DNA of 32,301 nt, from NCBI GenBank assembly GCA_020860545.1, contig JAJBUC010000088.1:1-32301 (forward strand). The letters run 5' to 3'. Source of the stretch: Oscillospiraceae bacterium (lineage in GTDB: Bacteria; Bacillota; Clostridia; Oscillospirales; Oscillospiraceae). Positions 16,384 to 24,601 of this stretch are shown here, in pieces; position 1 is the first letter of the stretch; the number at the start of each line of letters is the position of its first letter. Made by a program: the position numbers and the translations under genes. The notes beneath the pieces are model-generated. The model did not search any database. It was not told the DNA's origin and saw only the letters and a list, made by a program, of their open reading frames with translations.

Positions 16384-17871
16384 TCACCTCAGCATCCCCA
16401 GCACTTCGTCCGCCATGTGGTCCCGCCCGACGCACTGTTGGAAGCGCAGCGGCTTCCCTTTCAGCGCCGCAAGCGGTGCGGGGGCCGGGACGCCGGTCTC
16501 GGCGGTGAGCTGATCTAAAATATCGGTTCCGGCAGAAAACGCCGTCACGCCGAGGGCTGAGAGGACGCTGTCGCAGAATTTGAAAGGGCTCGCCGTGGAG
16601 ACCACCAACGCCTGGGTGGTGTCCCCCGTCTCGATACGGTACTGCGCGAGCACGTCGAAGGCGACGGCGGTGTGCGGATCAATGAGGTAGCCCTTTTCCT
16701 TCCACACCCGCGCGATGACGCGTTTTGTCTCCTGGTCGTCGCAAAAGCCGGCGGCAAAGTGTTCCCTGAGCTTTTCCTGTATCGCGTTATCTACTGTGTA
16801 TGTTCCATTTTCCGCAAGTTTCTCCATATAGCCGCGTACCGCCGCATCGTCCTCCCCTGTGAGGGAGAATAACAGCCGCTCCAGATTGGAGGAGATGAGA
16901 ATATCCATGGACGGAGAGAGGGTGTTGTAAAACGCGCGGTTGCGGTCGTACACGCCTGTTTTAAGAAAATCGGTCAGCACGTTGTTGCTGTTCGAGGCGC
17001 AGATGAGCTTTCCGATGGGGAGTCCCATGCGCTTTGCATAGTACGCCGCCAGAATGTTGCCGAAATTGCCGGTGGGGACGCAGACATGCACCGGCTCGCC
17101 CGCCCTGCATTTGCCCGCCTTGACCAGATCGCAGTACGCCGAAATATAGTAGACAATCTGCGGTAGCACGCGCCCCCAGTTGATGGAGTTGGCGGAGGAG
17201 AGAAAATAGCCGCGCGCGTTCAGCGTTTCCCGCAGGGCTACATCGGAAAAGAGGCGCTTGACGCCGGTCTGGGCATCGTCAAAATTGCCCTCCACGGCAC
17301 ACACACCGACGTTCTCCCCCTCCTGCGTACGCATTTGCAGCTCCTGCATGGCGGACACACCGTCTTTGGGGTAGAAAACCAGAATTCTGGTCTGCGCCAC
17401 GTCGCGAAAACCCTCCAGCGCGCCCTTTCCAGTATCGCCCGAAGTCGCCACCAGAATACACGCCGTCTTCCGCTCCCCCGTTTTTTCTAGTGAGGCTGTG
17501 AGCAGATGGGGCAGCATCTGCAGCGCCATATCCTTAAACGCGCAGGTCGGGCCGTGCCACAGCTCCAGACAGTGGGTGCTTTCATCCACCGTGTGAACCG
17601 GTGCCACGGCGGGTACATCGAACTTCTCCAGCCCATAAGCGCGCCGCGCAAACTCCGCCAGTTCATCTTTTGTAAAGCCGTCCAGATAGCGGCCCATGAC
17701 GAACACCGCCCGCTCCTGATACGTCATCTCCCCCAACTGCTCCAGCGCGTCCGGCGGGAGAAGCGGAAACGTCTCCGGCGTCAGCAGCCCGCCGTCCGGC
17801 GCAAGGCCCTGCACAATCGCCTCGGCGGCGGCAAACCTGGCCTGCTTATCCCTTGTGCTTACATAGTACAT
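16384..17871 (-). CDS. thrC: Threonine synthase
   Basis: A 495-residue PLP enzyme converting O-phosphohomoserine to threonine, the last step of threonine synthesis. The N-terminal MYYVSTRDKQARFAAAEAIVQGLAPDGGL is characteristic. The PLP lysine is K113 in CAFKDMALQ. The substrate loop SGDTGKGALEGF and the glycine-rich PTGNFGNILAAYYAKRMG phosphate-binding region are present. The ATG at 17871 overlaps the end of the dipeptidase gene by 13 bases, and a GAGGG site sits upstream inside that gene. No T-box or other threonine-linked leader is seen, and no other thr or hom gene is in view. Confidence 0.96.
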   Translation of the reverse strand: MYYVSTRDKQARFAAAEAIVQGLAPDGGLLTPETFPLLPPDALEQLGEMTYQERAVFVMGRYLDGFTKDELAEFARRAYGLEKFDVPAVAPVHTVDESTHCLELWHGPTCAFKDMALQMLPHLLTASLEKTGERKTACILVATSGDTGKGALEGFRDVAQTRILVFYPKDGVSAMQELQMRTQEGENVGVCAVEGNFDDAQTGVKRLFSDVALRETLNARGYFLSSANSINWGRVLPQIVYYISAYCDLVKAGKCRAGEPVHVCVPTGNFGNILAAYYAKRMGLPIGKLICASNSNNVLTDFLKTGVYDRNRAFYNTLSPSMDILISSNLERLLFSLTGEDDAAVRGYMEKLAENGTYTVDNAIQEKLREHFAAGFCDDQETKRVIARVWKEKGYLIDPHTAVAFDVLAQYRIETGDTTQALVVSTASPFKFCDSVLSALGVTAFSAGTDILDQLTAETGVPAPAPLAALKGKPLRFQQCVGRDHMADEVLGMLR

Positions 17872-18788
17872 ACTTCGCTCACTACCCTCAACATATTATT
17901 GTAAAACAGATCTTCCAGCAGTGCCCCGCTGTAATTTCTGCGCAGCAGCGCTTCATACAGGCGCTCCAGGTCCCAGACGCCGCTGTAACAGCGCGGCAGA
18001 CGGGCACAGCCGTCCCAGTCCCCGCCGATCGCTACATGCTTCTCCCCGCCGAGGCTCCAGAAGTGCTCAATGTGCGCGATTACGGTATCCGTGTCCGGGC
18101 ATACGCCGAGAAAGTCGGAAAAAAAATTGATACCCGCGACACCTTTGCTATCTATTATCGCAGTAAATTGCCTGTCGGTCAAGTTCCTTGTATGAAAAAA
18201 GACACTGCGGGAATTTGAGTGGCTTGCAAAGAGCGGGGTATGTATCTCCTCCGCCACGTCCCAGAAGCCGGGGTCGGAGAGGTGGGAGACGTCCACAAGC
18301 ATTCCAAGCTCTTCCATTCGGCGGACAAAATTGCGCCCCTGTGCCGTCAGCCCCTGCTTTTCCCCCTCCATGTGGGAGCCGGAGAGAGCGTTTTGCCTGT
18401 TCCACGTGAGGTTCACCGCGCGCACGCCGATGGCGTGCGCCCAGTCCAGCTGCGTAATGTCGCAGCCGAGCAGCTCGCCCCCCTCCACCGAGAGGAACGC
18501 CGCCGTCCGCCCCTCCGCCGCCGCCCGCACGGCCTCCGCGCCGGTGCGGCACTGACGGATGCGGTCCGGATGCAGCGCGAGCTCCCGCTGAAAAATCACG
18601 TACTCGGCGCGGATGACCTCCTCCAGCGGGCGGCCTAGGGTATCGTCCGCAAAGAGGGCGAAAAATTGTGCCTGCCGCCGGAATTTTTTGGTGCATCTCA
18701 GGTTCCAGTGCCCATCGGCGTCGCACAGTCCCGCGCCGGTCTCATAGCAGTGCAGGAGGGTATCGCAATGTCCATCGAATAAATCCAT
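17859..18788 (-). CDS. Membrane dipeptidase family protein (peptidase M19)
   Basis: A 309-residue zinc dipeptidase of the renal dipeptidase type. The metal-binding DGHCD motif is at 5-9, VEGGE (bridging Glu) follows, and the later His residues are in LVDVSHLSDPGFWDV and FASHSNSR, with GGDWDG near the C-terminus. No signal peptide is present, so it is probably cytoplasmic like most bacterial members. The ATG at 18788 overlaps the yraN stop (TGATG) and has GAGGA nine bases upstream. The in-frame extension further upstream is only the yraN gene read in another frame. It may hydrolyse dipeptides for amino-acid recycling, which is inference. Confidence 0.93.
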   Translation of the reverse strand: MDLFDGHCDTLLHCYETGAGLCDADGHWNLRCTKKFRRQAQFFALFADDTLGRPLEEVIRAEYVIFQRELALHPDRIRQCRTGAEAVRAAAEGRTAAFLSVEGGELLGCDITQLDWAHAIGVRAVNLTWNRQNALSGSHMEGEKQGLTAQGRNFVRRMEELGMLVDVSHLSDPGFWDVAEEIHTPLFASHSNSRSVFFHTRNLTDRQFTAIIDSKGVAGINFFSDFLGVCPDTDTVIAHIEHFWSLGGEKHVAIGGDWDGCARLPRCYSGVWDLERLYEALLRRNYSGALLEDLFYNNMLRVVSEVCTM

Positions 18789-19156
18789 CAAAACGCGTCC
18801 TCTATGTAGGTGATGTGTGGCTTTTGCGTTTTCATCCCCTGCGGGGCGAGTACCTCCGCCACGTCGAAGCGCGGCTGGAGCGCCGTGGGATGCTCGGCGA
18901 GGTAGCACATCGCCGTGGTGCGCAGGGCCTGCTGCTTTTTCCCGGTGACCGCCATGCGTCCGGGGGCGAACGCCTCGCTGCTGCGCAGCTTGACCTCCAC
19001 AAAAACCAGATATTCCTTGTTTTGCGCAATCAGGTCAAGCTCTCCGTACCGGGTACGGTAGCCGCTTGCCACAATCTGAAAGCCGCGCCGCCGCATGTCC
19101 TGCGCCACAAGCGCCTCTCCCCAGCGCCCGAGCACCTTCCAGTTGCCCCCGCTCAC
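18788..19156 (-). CDS. YraN family (UPF0102) endonuclease-like protein
   Basis: A 122-residue protein with the restriction-endonuclease-like fold of the YraN family. Signatures are GRWGEALVAQDMRRRGF, the catalytic-type GELDLIAQ followed by YLVFVEVKLRS (E...D...E-x-K pattern), and the C-terminal HITYIEDAF. Function is unproven in this family. It commonly sits next to rnhB as here. The GTG at 19156 overlaps the rnhB stop by four bases. Confidence 0.93.
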   Translation of the reverse strand: MSGGNWKVLGRWGEALVAQDMRRRGFQIVASGYRTRYGELDLIAQNKEYLVFVEVKLRSSEAFAPGRMAVTGKKQQALRTTAMCYLAEHPTALQPRFDVAEVLAPQGMKTQKPHITYIEDAF

Positions 19157-19764
19157 AGGTTTTTGAGAAAGCTCCTGCGGTGTACCGGACAGGGCCCGTA
19201 TTGCCGCAGGCGCTCATAATGTAGTTTGGTCCCATAGCCCTTGTGCCGCTCAAAGGCGTACTGCGGGTATTCCTCCGCGATGCGCAGCATATAGCGGTCA
19301 CGGCTTACCTTTGCCAAAATGGAGGCGGCGGAGATGTTGGCGCTCAGGCTGTCGCCTTTGATGACGGTGCGGTGGGGGAAGGTCATGCCCGCGTCCTTGT
19401 TCCCATCCACCAGCACAAAATCGGCGGGCGGGTCGAGGGATTCAGCCGCGCGGCGCATCGCGCGCAGCCGGGCCTGCAGAATATTGATGCGGTCAATCTC
19501 CTGTTCCTCTACCCATGTGACCGACCACGAGCGCGCGCGCGCGCAAATTTCGTCATAGAGGGCATCGCGCTTTTTTGCGCTGAGCTTCTTCGAGTCGGTC
19601 AGCCCCGCAATTTGCTCCAGCGGCGGCAGAACCACCGCCGCCGCAAACACGGCGCCTGCCAGCGGGCCCGCGCCCGCCTCGTCCGTTCCTCCGACCATCG
19701 TGTAACCCTCCGCCCAGCACGCTCGCTCGTACGCCCATGTGTCTATTGTGTCTATCTCTATCAT
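19153..19764 (-). CDS. rnhB: Ribonuclease HII
   Basis: A 203-residue enzyme that removes ribonucleotides and RNA primers from RNA-DNA hybrids. The catalytic acidic pair is D28-E29 in GGTDEAGAGPLAGAVFAAAVVLP (motif from about 25). GLTDSKKLSAKKR and FVLVDGNKD supply the other conserved residues, and SILAKVSRDRYM lies downstream. The ATG at 19764 overlaps the rbgA stop by four bases (ATGA), with GGGGGA upstream. The rbgA-rnhB pairing is conserved in Firmicutes. Confidence 0.97.
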   Translation of the reverse strand: MIEIDTIDTWAYERACWAEGYTMVGGTDEAGAGPLAGAVFAAAVVLPPLEQIAGLTDSKKLSAKKRDALYDEICARARSWSVTWVEEQEIDRINILQARLRAMRRAAESLDPPADFVLVDGNKDAGMTFPHRTVIKGDSLSANISAASILAKVSRDRYMLRIAEEYPQYAFERHKGYGTKLHYERLRQYGPCPVHRRSFLKNL

Positions 19765-20549
19765 ACGCCGTCCCCCCGTATTGTTTCGCCTTCCGGCGCT
19801 TCCAGCGTAAACCTCCCGAGCTTTCCGCCGCGGTATTCGTCCAGAAGTATTTTGGCCATGCGCCCGGTATCCGGCACACCGCCCGAGAGGAGAAAACCGC
19901 GCTTTTTCGCGAGCCGCTCCAGCAGGTGCCAGCCCTCCTCCCCCGCTTCCGGCGTCAGACCATACCGCGCCGCTATAGCCTCGGGATAGCGCGCGATCAG
20001 GACGGCGAGAAACCGGCAGGCGAGATCCTCCATATCCATCACCTCGTCCTTGATCGCCCCCGTGAACGCCAGATGCAGGCCGACCGATTCGTCCTCAAAC
20101 TTCGGCCAGAGGATGCCGGGCGTGTCGAGGAGGCTCAGCCAGCTGTTGACCGTCACCCACTGCTTGCCGCGCGTGACGCCGGGGCGGTCGCCGGCTCTGG
20201 TCGATTTGCGCCCCGCCACCTGATTGATAAAGGTGGATTTCCCCACGTTGGGTATGCCCACCACCATTGCGCGTACGGGCCGTCCGACCAGCCCTTTTTC
20301 CTTCCAGCGGGCTATCTTGTCCTTTAACACTTCCTCAATGACGGCGGTGAGCCGCCCGACGCCCTTCCCCTCCTTTGCGTTGGTCTCCAGCACGGCGTAA
20401 CCTCTGCCCCGGAACCACATACTCCACACGCGGTTCATCGCGGGGTCCGCCTGATCGGCGCGGTTGAGCACAATCAGGTGCGGCTTGCCCTCTGTCAGCG
20501 CATCGATATCCGGGTTGCGGCTGGCAATTGGGATGCGGGCGTCCACCAA
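19761..20549 (-). CDS. rbgA: Ribosome biogenesis GTPase RbgA/YlqF, N-terminus cut off by in-frame stop
   Basis: A 262-residue open segment of the RbgA family, a circularly permuted GTPase needed for late 50S assembly. G4 (VLNRADQAD), G1 (GIPNVGKST), the GVTRGKQW region and G3 (DTPGILWP) are intact, as is the C-terminal helical domain. Family members normally begin about 30 residues earlier with an IQWFPGHM-type motif containing a catalytic His. That segment is readable in the same frame at 20645-20553 but ends at TAA 20552-20550. TTG 20549 or GTG 20546, right after the stop, could allow reinitiation (GGTG lies upstream). The product would lack the catalytic His. Decay or a sequence error is equally possible. 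It is first in its operon. Confidence 0.75.
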   Translation of the reverse strand: MVDARIPIASRNPDIDALTEGKPHLIVLNRADQADPAMNRVWSMWFRGRGYAVLETNAKEGKGVGRLTAVIEEVLKDKIARWKEKGLVGRPVRAMVVGIPNVGKSTFINQVAGRKSTRAGDRPGVTRGKQWVTVNSWLSLLDTPGILWPKFEDESVGLHLAFTGAIKDEVMDMEDLACRFLAVLIARYPEAIAARYGLTPEAGEEGWHLLERLAKKRGFLLSGGVPDTGRMAKILLDEYRGGKLGRFTLEAPEGETIRGDGV

Positions 20550-20645
20550 TTACTGCACCAGATCCACCTGTTTGAGGTGGTTTTCCTTCTGCCTTCTGGG
20601 TTTGGTCAGGTGCCCGGGGTGCCACTGGATGTGGCTGACGGCCAA
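20550..20645 (-). other. Orphaned N-terminal segment of rbgA ending in TAA
   Basis: From TTG 20645 the frame reads MAVSHIQWHPGHLTK and on to QVDLVQ, then TAA, then LVDARIPIASRNPDID in the main open segment. The match to RbgA N-termini (IQWFPGHM...LVDLV.ELVDARIP) is clear, and the stop falls where Glu is expected. Several other positions are unusual (H for F, L for M, P and Q replacements). GGAAG before the TTG is a fair ribosome site. The segment is therefore a degraded or mis-sequenced 5' end, not a separate gene. Confidence 0.75.
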
Positions 20646-20662
20646 ATCGTCTTTCTTCCAAT

Positions 20663-20691
20663 ATTATACAATAGAAAGCGTCTTTTTGCAA
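20663..20691 (-). promoter_or_regulatory. Promoter of the rbgA-rnhB-yraN-dipeptidase-thrC operon
   Basis: On the minus strand, TTGCAA (20691-20686) is followed after 17 bases by a perfect TATAAT (20668-20663). The expected start lies only about 11 bases before the TTG of the orphaned rbgA N-terminus, so the leader would be very short. Confidence 0.75.
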
Positions 20692-20721
20692 TTCTTTTGC
20701 TGAAAAACCGTGTAAAAATGC

Positions 20722-20749
20722 GAAAAAGAGAGGTGACCCTCTCTTTTTC
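20722..20749 (-). terminator. Terminator of rplS
   Basis: GAAAAAGAGAGG (20722-20733) and CCTCTCTTTTTC (20738-20749) form a perfect 12-bp stem with a TGAC loop. The stem itself carries the A and T runs, and ATTTTT follows on the minus strand. It lies 13 bases after the rplS stop. Confidence 0.75.
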
Positions 20750-20762
20750 CGTTGCGTGTGCA

Positions 20763-21104
20763 TTACACGCGCTCTTTGACCTTCGCCCGCTTGCCCACGC
20801 GATCACGCAGATAGTAGAGCTTCGCGCGGCGCACCTTGCCGCGGCGCACCGTCTCGACCTTCTCAACCGAAGGGGAGTGAATGGGGAACACCTTCTCCAC
20901 GCCAACCCCGTAAGAGACGCGGCGGACGGTAAATGTCTCGCCGATCCCGCCGTGCTTTTTGGCGATGACGGTGCCCTCGAACATCTGGAGACGCTCGCGT
21001 CTGCCTTCTTTTACGCGGATGTGCACGCGGACGGTGTCACCCACAGTGACGTCAGGCGCGGTTTCCTTTTGATATTTGTCCGTAAACATCTGTACCAGAT
21101 CCAT
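20763..21104 (-). CDS. rplS: 50S ribosomal protein L19
   Basis: A 113-residue protein at the 30S-50S interface. The sequence is highly typical: [26 protein letters not shown], the central [22 protein letters not shown] and [36 protein letters not shown] precedes the ATG. It has its own promoter, a structured leader and a terminator, so it is a single-gene unit. The neighbour rbgA is also on the minus strand, downstream. Confidence 0.98.
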   Translation of the reverse strand: MDLVQMFTDKYQKETAPDVTVGDTVRVHIRVKEGRRERLQMFEGTVIAKKHGGIGETFTVRRVSYGVGVEKVFPIHSPSVEKVETVRRGKVRRAKLYYLRDRVGKRAKVKERV

Positions 21105-21125
21105 GATATCCTCCTAAAGTTTATA

Positions 21126-21162
21126 GGCGTTCATTCCGCCGATGACGGCGCAGAGGAACACC
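21126..21162 (-). ncRNA. L19 (rplS) leader element
   Basis: The minus-strand leader folds into an outer helix GGTGTTC (21162-21156) with GAACGCC (21132-21126) and an inner hairpin CGCCG-TCAT-CGGCG (21150-21137). The 3' side 'GAACGCCTATAAAC' shortly before AGGAGG is what I recall from the L19 leader family, which is proposed to mediate autoregulation by L19. Position between promoter and rplS fits. Confidence 0.6.
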
Positions 21163-21181
21163 CTTTATTGAGTCGGAAGGT

Positions 21182-21210
21182 AGTATATCATACCGCAGAG
21201 CAAACTGCAA
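21182..21210 (-). promoter_or_regulatory. Promoter of rplS
   Basis: On the minus strand, TTGCAG (21210-21205) is followed after 17 bases by TATACT (21187-21182). The transcript would start about 70 bases before the rplS ATG, just upstream of the L19 leader. Confidence 0.75.
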
Positions 21211-21240
21211 GTAAAATTGAAAATCTCTTATCTTTCCGTA

Positions 21241-22179
21241 TCAGGACGCAATCAGGCCGTTTTCCTGTAAGAATGTCTTTGCCACCTCGTCGACACTCTT
21301 CTTAACACCGTCCACGCCCACGTCTACCTGATAACTCAGGTCAGTCATGACGTCGGTGGTCAGCCTGCCGGTGAGCATATCGAGCACCTCTTCCAGGTTA
21401 GGCGCCACATCCTGCATGCGGTCAAAGAGGTCGGCTCGCACGAGCAGCGCGCCGTTATACTCGGGGAAAAAGTTCCGGTCATCCTCCAGAAGCACCAGCT
21501 CGGCCTCCTTATTCAGTCCGTCCGTCGCGTACACCCCCGTAACATCCATGTTGCCGTTCTGGACGGCGGAATACTTCAAATTAATGTCAATCTGCTTTGC
21601 CTCCTTAAATTGCAGGCCATAGAATTCGGTCAGCGGAATATATTTTGCGCTGCCCTCCTCGGTGAAGAAGTCGTGCTCCGCGGCAAACACAAGCTGATCG
21701 GACACCGCGGCGAGGTCGCTGATGGTTTTCAGATTATATTCGTCGGCGATTGCCTGGGGAACCGCAACCTGGTAGGTGTTATTCAGCCCCAGCTTTCCGA
21801 GCAGCCGAACGCCCTCGGAAGCCGCCTCCTGATTGGCATAATCGTAGAGTGTCATGTCCTCCGGCACATCGGAGGGGTCGAGATGCAGGAAGGTGGTGAG
21901 CAGGGTGCCGTCATAGCTGTTCATGAGGTCGGCATTCCCCCGCACGATCTCGCTATAGGAGGCGGGCGGTGCCATCTCGTCCTTGATAGTCACCTTCGCG
22001 TCCGTATGTTCCTCCACCAAAAGCTTCACCATCCTGTGTATCAGCTGCATCTCGGCAAATTGTCCGTCATAGATCACAATGGTATCCTCGCTCTGTGTTC
22101 CGCTGCCACATGCAGTGAGCGTCAGGGCCAATACCCCCGCCAGCATTCCGGCCAGCCACTTTTTCATGTTTGTTTTCAT
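21241..22179 (-). CDS. Osmoprotectant (quaternary amine) ABC transporter substrate-binding lipoprotein
   Basis: A 312-residue lipoprotein with signal peptide MKTNMKKWLAGMLAGVLAL and lipobox LTAC (lipidated Cys near 25). The mature part is an OpuAC/OsmX-type binding domain: DTIVIYDGQFAEMQLIHRM, SYSEIVRGNADLMNSYDGTLLT, the hinge region VAVPQAIADEYNLKTISDLA, and VTGVYATDGLNKEAELVLLEDD. It captures betaine, carnitine or choline-like compounds outside the membrane. The ligand cannot be named from sequence. The ATG at 22179 overlaps the permease stop by four bases. It is the last gene of the four-gene importer. Confidence 0.92.
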   Translation of the reverse strand: MKTNMKKWLAGMLAGVLALTLTACGSGTQSEDTIVIYDGQFAEMQLIHRMVKLLVEEHTDAKVTIKDEMAPPASYSEIVRGNADLMNSYDGTLLTTFLHLDPSDVPEDMTLYDYANQEAASEGVRLLGKLGLNNTYQVAVPQAIADEYNLKTISDLAAVSDQLVFAAEHDFFTEEGSAKYIPLTEFYGLQFKEAKQIDINLKYSAVQNGNMDVTGVYATDGLNKEAELVLLEDDRNFFPEYNGALLVRADLFDRMQDVAPNLEEVLDMLTGRLTTDVMTDLSYQVDVGVDGVKKSVDEVAKTFLQENGLIAS

Positions 22180-22811
22180 ACTTCTTCCATTCCTTTCTTT
22201 TGCTCCGGTGTGGAGCGCTTCATGCGTTGTTCTTTCATCCGTCTTTCGATCCATGCCATACCCATGTCGAAACCCACAGCCATCGCCATCAGCACGAGGG
22301 TTCCGCCTATAATCTGGGGCATGTCTCCTGTCTTGATGCCGCGGGTAATGATGCCACCCAGTCCGCCGCCGCCAACCGAGGCGGCAAATACCGCCACGCC
22401 GATCGCTGTTACCGTGGCAATTCTGATCCCCGTAAAAATAAGGGGAAAGGCAAGGGGCAGCTCCACAAGGAGCAGACGGTTACGCCTTGTCATTCCCATA
22501 CCGGTGGACACCTCCTTCAGGACAGGGTCTACCTCAGAAAGCCCCACATAGGTATTGAGTACCACGGGAAGCAGGGAGTACAGGAGCAGTCCAAGGATCA
22601 CGGTGGGCTTTCCTCCCCCCAAAAACACCATGATAATACCCAGCAGCGCCAGCACCGGAATGGTTTGCAGTACCTCCACCGCCCACAAAATGGGCTTTCG
22701 CACCAAGGGAAAGCAATAGGCACAGATACCGACGGGTACACCGACCACAATGGTACACAATACGGCCAGCACAACAATCAGCAGGTGATCAAGCACCATG
22801 GTCACTGTCAT
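22176..22811 (-). CDS. Osmoprotectant ABC transporter permease (second)
   Basis: A 211-residue inner-membrane permease of the OpuCB/OpuCD type. It has about five or six hydrophobic segments. The ATPase-contact EAA loop is EVSTGMGMTRRNRLLLVELPLAFPLIFTGIRIA, and GVAVFAASVGGGGLGGIITRGI follows. The ATG overlaps the preceding permease stop by four bases (ATGA). It pairs with the other permease as a heterodimer, inferred from the operon. Confidence 0.93.
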   Translation of the reverse strand: MTVTMVLDHLLIVVLAVLCTIVVGVPVGICAYCFPLVRKPILWAVEVLQTIPVLALLGIIMVFLGGGKPTVILGLLLYSLLPVVLNTYVGLSEVDPVLKEVSTGMGMTRRNRLLLVELPLAFPLIFTGIRIATVTAIGVAVFAASVGGGGLGGIITRGIKTGDMPQIIGGTLVLMAMAVGFDMGMAWIERRMKEQRMKRSTPEQKKGMEEV

Positions 22812-23449
22812 GACGCATCCCTCCTCAATGACCTCGGGATGACACGGCGCCTGAGCAGTTCAATGACCCAGCTCAGGAGCATCGCCATGACCGCGGCGGG
22901 AATGGCACCTGCCAGGGTCAGCATATTGTTGTTGCTGCTGATGCCGGAATAAATCAGGTCGCCCAGCCCGCCCAGGCCGATCATCGCCGCTAAAACCGCC
23001 CAGCTCACGGTATAGACGGTGGACATGCGCAGTCCGCTGAAAATCACGGGCATAGCCAGGGGCAGCTCAATATGCCACAGCACCTGTAACGGCGACATGC
23101 CGCACCCCTGCGCCGCCTCCTTATAGTGCGCGGGCACCTCAATGAGCCCCACAAACGTATTCTTCAAAATGGGAAACACCGCGTAGGTTGCCAGCGCAAA
23201 GATGACGGTGGAGGGCACCATGCCGTTATAGAGGAAAAGCACGCCGATGAAGACAATACCGGGAATGGTCTGGAGGACGGATAAAACGGGCAGAATCACA
23301 TTGGCCCAACGCGGCATTCTGGACAGGAGAATCCCGAGCGCCAGCGCAATCACAAAAGCGATCGCCACGGAAACCAGCACATAGACCAGATGGACGCCAA
23401 ACGCGGTGACGATCCGCCGCCAATAGAGCTCCAGGAAGTGCAGTATCAT
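22808..23449 (-). CDS. Osmoprotectant ABC transporter permease (first)
   Basis: A 213-residue permease homologous to its downstream neighbour. The EAA loop is YKEAAQGCGMSPLQVLWHIELPLAMPVIFSGLRMS, followed by SWAVLAAMIGLGGLGDLIYSGI. Several membrane segments are visible (VYVLVSVAIAFVIALALGIL). The ATG at 23449 overlaps the ATPase stop (ATGA) and has GGGGGGA six bases upstream. An in-frame TTG at 23464 is less likely. Confidence 0.93.
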   Translation of the reverse strand: MILHFLELYWRRIVTAFGVHLVYVLVSVAIAFVIALALGILLSRMPRWANVILPVLSVLQTIPGIVFIGVLFLYNGMVPSTVIFALATYAVFPILKNTFVGLIEVPAHYKEAAQGCGMSPLQVLWHIELPLAMPVIFSGLRMSTVYTVSWAVLAAMIGLGGLGDLIYSGISSNNNMLTLAGAIPAAVMAMLLSWVIELLRRRVIPRSLRRDAS

Positions 23450-24573
23450 ACCGTATCCCCCCAAACCGCGTCGGCCAGGGCTTTGGCGATGCTTGTCTTG
23501 GTGACAATCCCCGCCAGCGTGTTGTCGTGCCTGAGTACCACCACATAGTTCGCGTCTCCGCTGAGCAGCTTTTCAAAGCAGACATGCGCGTCCTCATCCA
23601 CGTAGGAGACGGGATTCGACTGGCGGAGCAGCGGTTCCACCGTTTGAATCGTACTGCCCTTCTCCATGCGGTTGATGTCCGCGATGGAGACAATACCCGC
23701 GTAAGTCTCATCCCGATTCATGACGACGAGGGTATCCACATTCCGCCTCGCCATCAGTTCCACCGATTCCCGAATTCTGGCGTCAATATATGTGGTGGAG
23801 ACGTTCTGGCGCAAAAAATCCGCCGCTGTCTGCGGCATAGCCTGCTCCGCGATGCTCCGCTTGCCCATAAAGCTGCGGATCAGATCGCTCGCCGGATGCT
23901 CCAGCATCTCACCGGGCGGTGCCATCTGCACGATTTCGCCCTGCTCCATGAAGATGATCTTGTCCGCCATATTCAGGGCCTCATTCATATCATGCGTCAC
24001 AAAAACAATCGTCTTTTTCAGTTTTTTCTGGAGGTTTCTGACCTCATCCTGAAGCGTGGCGCGCGTAACCGGATCCAACGCGCCGAAGGGCTCGTCCATC
24101 AGCACCACGGGAGGAGAGGCCGCCAGGGCCCGCAGCACGCCGATCCGCTGTTGCTGGCCGCCAGAGAGCTCATGTGGATATTTGTGCGCATACTCGTCAT
24201 AGGGCATCCCGACCATCTCCAGCAGCTCGTGCGTCCGCTCCCGCATTTTCCTCTTCTCATATTTCAGCAGATGAGGCACGACACAGATATTCTGCTCCAC
24301 GTTCATATTGGGAAACAGGCCAATTTGCTGGATCACATAGCCGATGTTCCTGCGCAGCTTCACAGGGTCGGTCGTTGCAATATCCTCGTTGCCGATGTAG
24401 ATGCGCCCCTCGTCAGGCTCAATGAGCCGGTTTATGGTCTTTAACGTTGTGGTTTTCCCGCATCCGCTGGGACCGATTAAAACCGCCAGCTCCCCCTCAT
24501 CAATATGAAAACTGATTCCTTTTAAAACCTGCTTGTCCCCATAGCTTTTTCGGACATTCTCAAAACGAATCAT
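23446..24573 (-). CDS. Osmoprotectant ABC transporter ATP-binding protein with CBS pair
   Basis: A 375-residue OpuCA-type ATPase that powers the importer. Walker A is GPSGCGKTT (34-42), the signature is LSGGQQQR, Walker B is VVLMDEPFGALDP, and the switch His is in FVTHDMNEAL. The C-terminal ~125 residues hold two CBS domains (ISTTYIDARIRESVELMARRNVDTLVV-type and NPVSYVDEDAHVCFEKLLSGDANYVVVL-type), which in relatives sense ionic strength or nucleotides. AAAGGAG precedes the ATG. It is the first gene of a four-gene overlapping operon: ATPase, permease, permease, binding protein. Confidence 0.95.
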   Translation of the reverse strand: MIRFENVRKSYGDKQVLKGISFHIDEGELAVLIGPSGCGKTTTLKTINRLIEPDEGRIYIGNEDIATTDPVKLRRNIGYVIQQIGLFPNMNVEQNICVVPHLLKYEKRKMRERTHELLEMVGMPYDEYAHKYPHELSGGQQQRIGVLRALAASPPVVLMDEPFGALDPVTRATLQDEVRNLQKKLKKTIVFVTHDMNEALNMADKIIFMEQGEIVQMAPPGEMLEHPASDLIRSFMGKRSIAEQAMPQTAADFLRQNVSTTYIDARIRESVELMARRNVDTLVVMNRDETYAGIVSIADINRMEKGSTIQTVEPLLRQSNPVSYVDEDAHVCFEKLLSGDANYVVVLRHDNTLAGIVTKTSIAKALADAVWGDTV

Positions 24574-24601
24574 CTCCCGCTCCTTTCCTGTGCCCTAAAA
24601 T

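Noticed and set aside
18789-18908. 40-residue N-terminal extension of the dipeptidase
   Set aside because: It is the yraN gene read in another frame. The DGHCD motif starts right after ATG 18788.
20540-20650. Diversity-generating retroelement target in rbgA
   Set aside because: The odd changes are not limited to adenines, no template repeat or reverse transcriptase is in the window, and the gene is a housekeeping GTPase.
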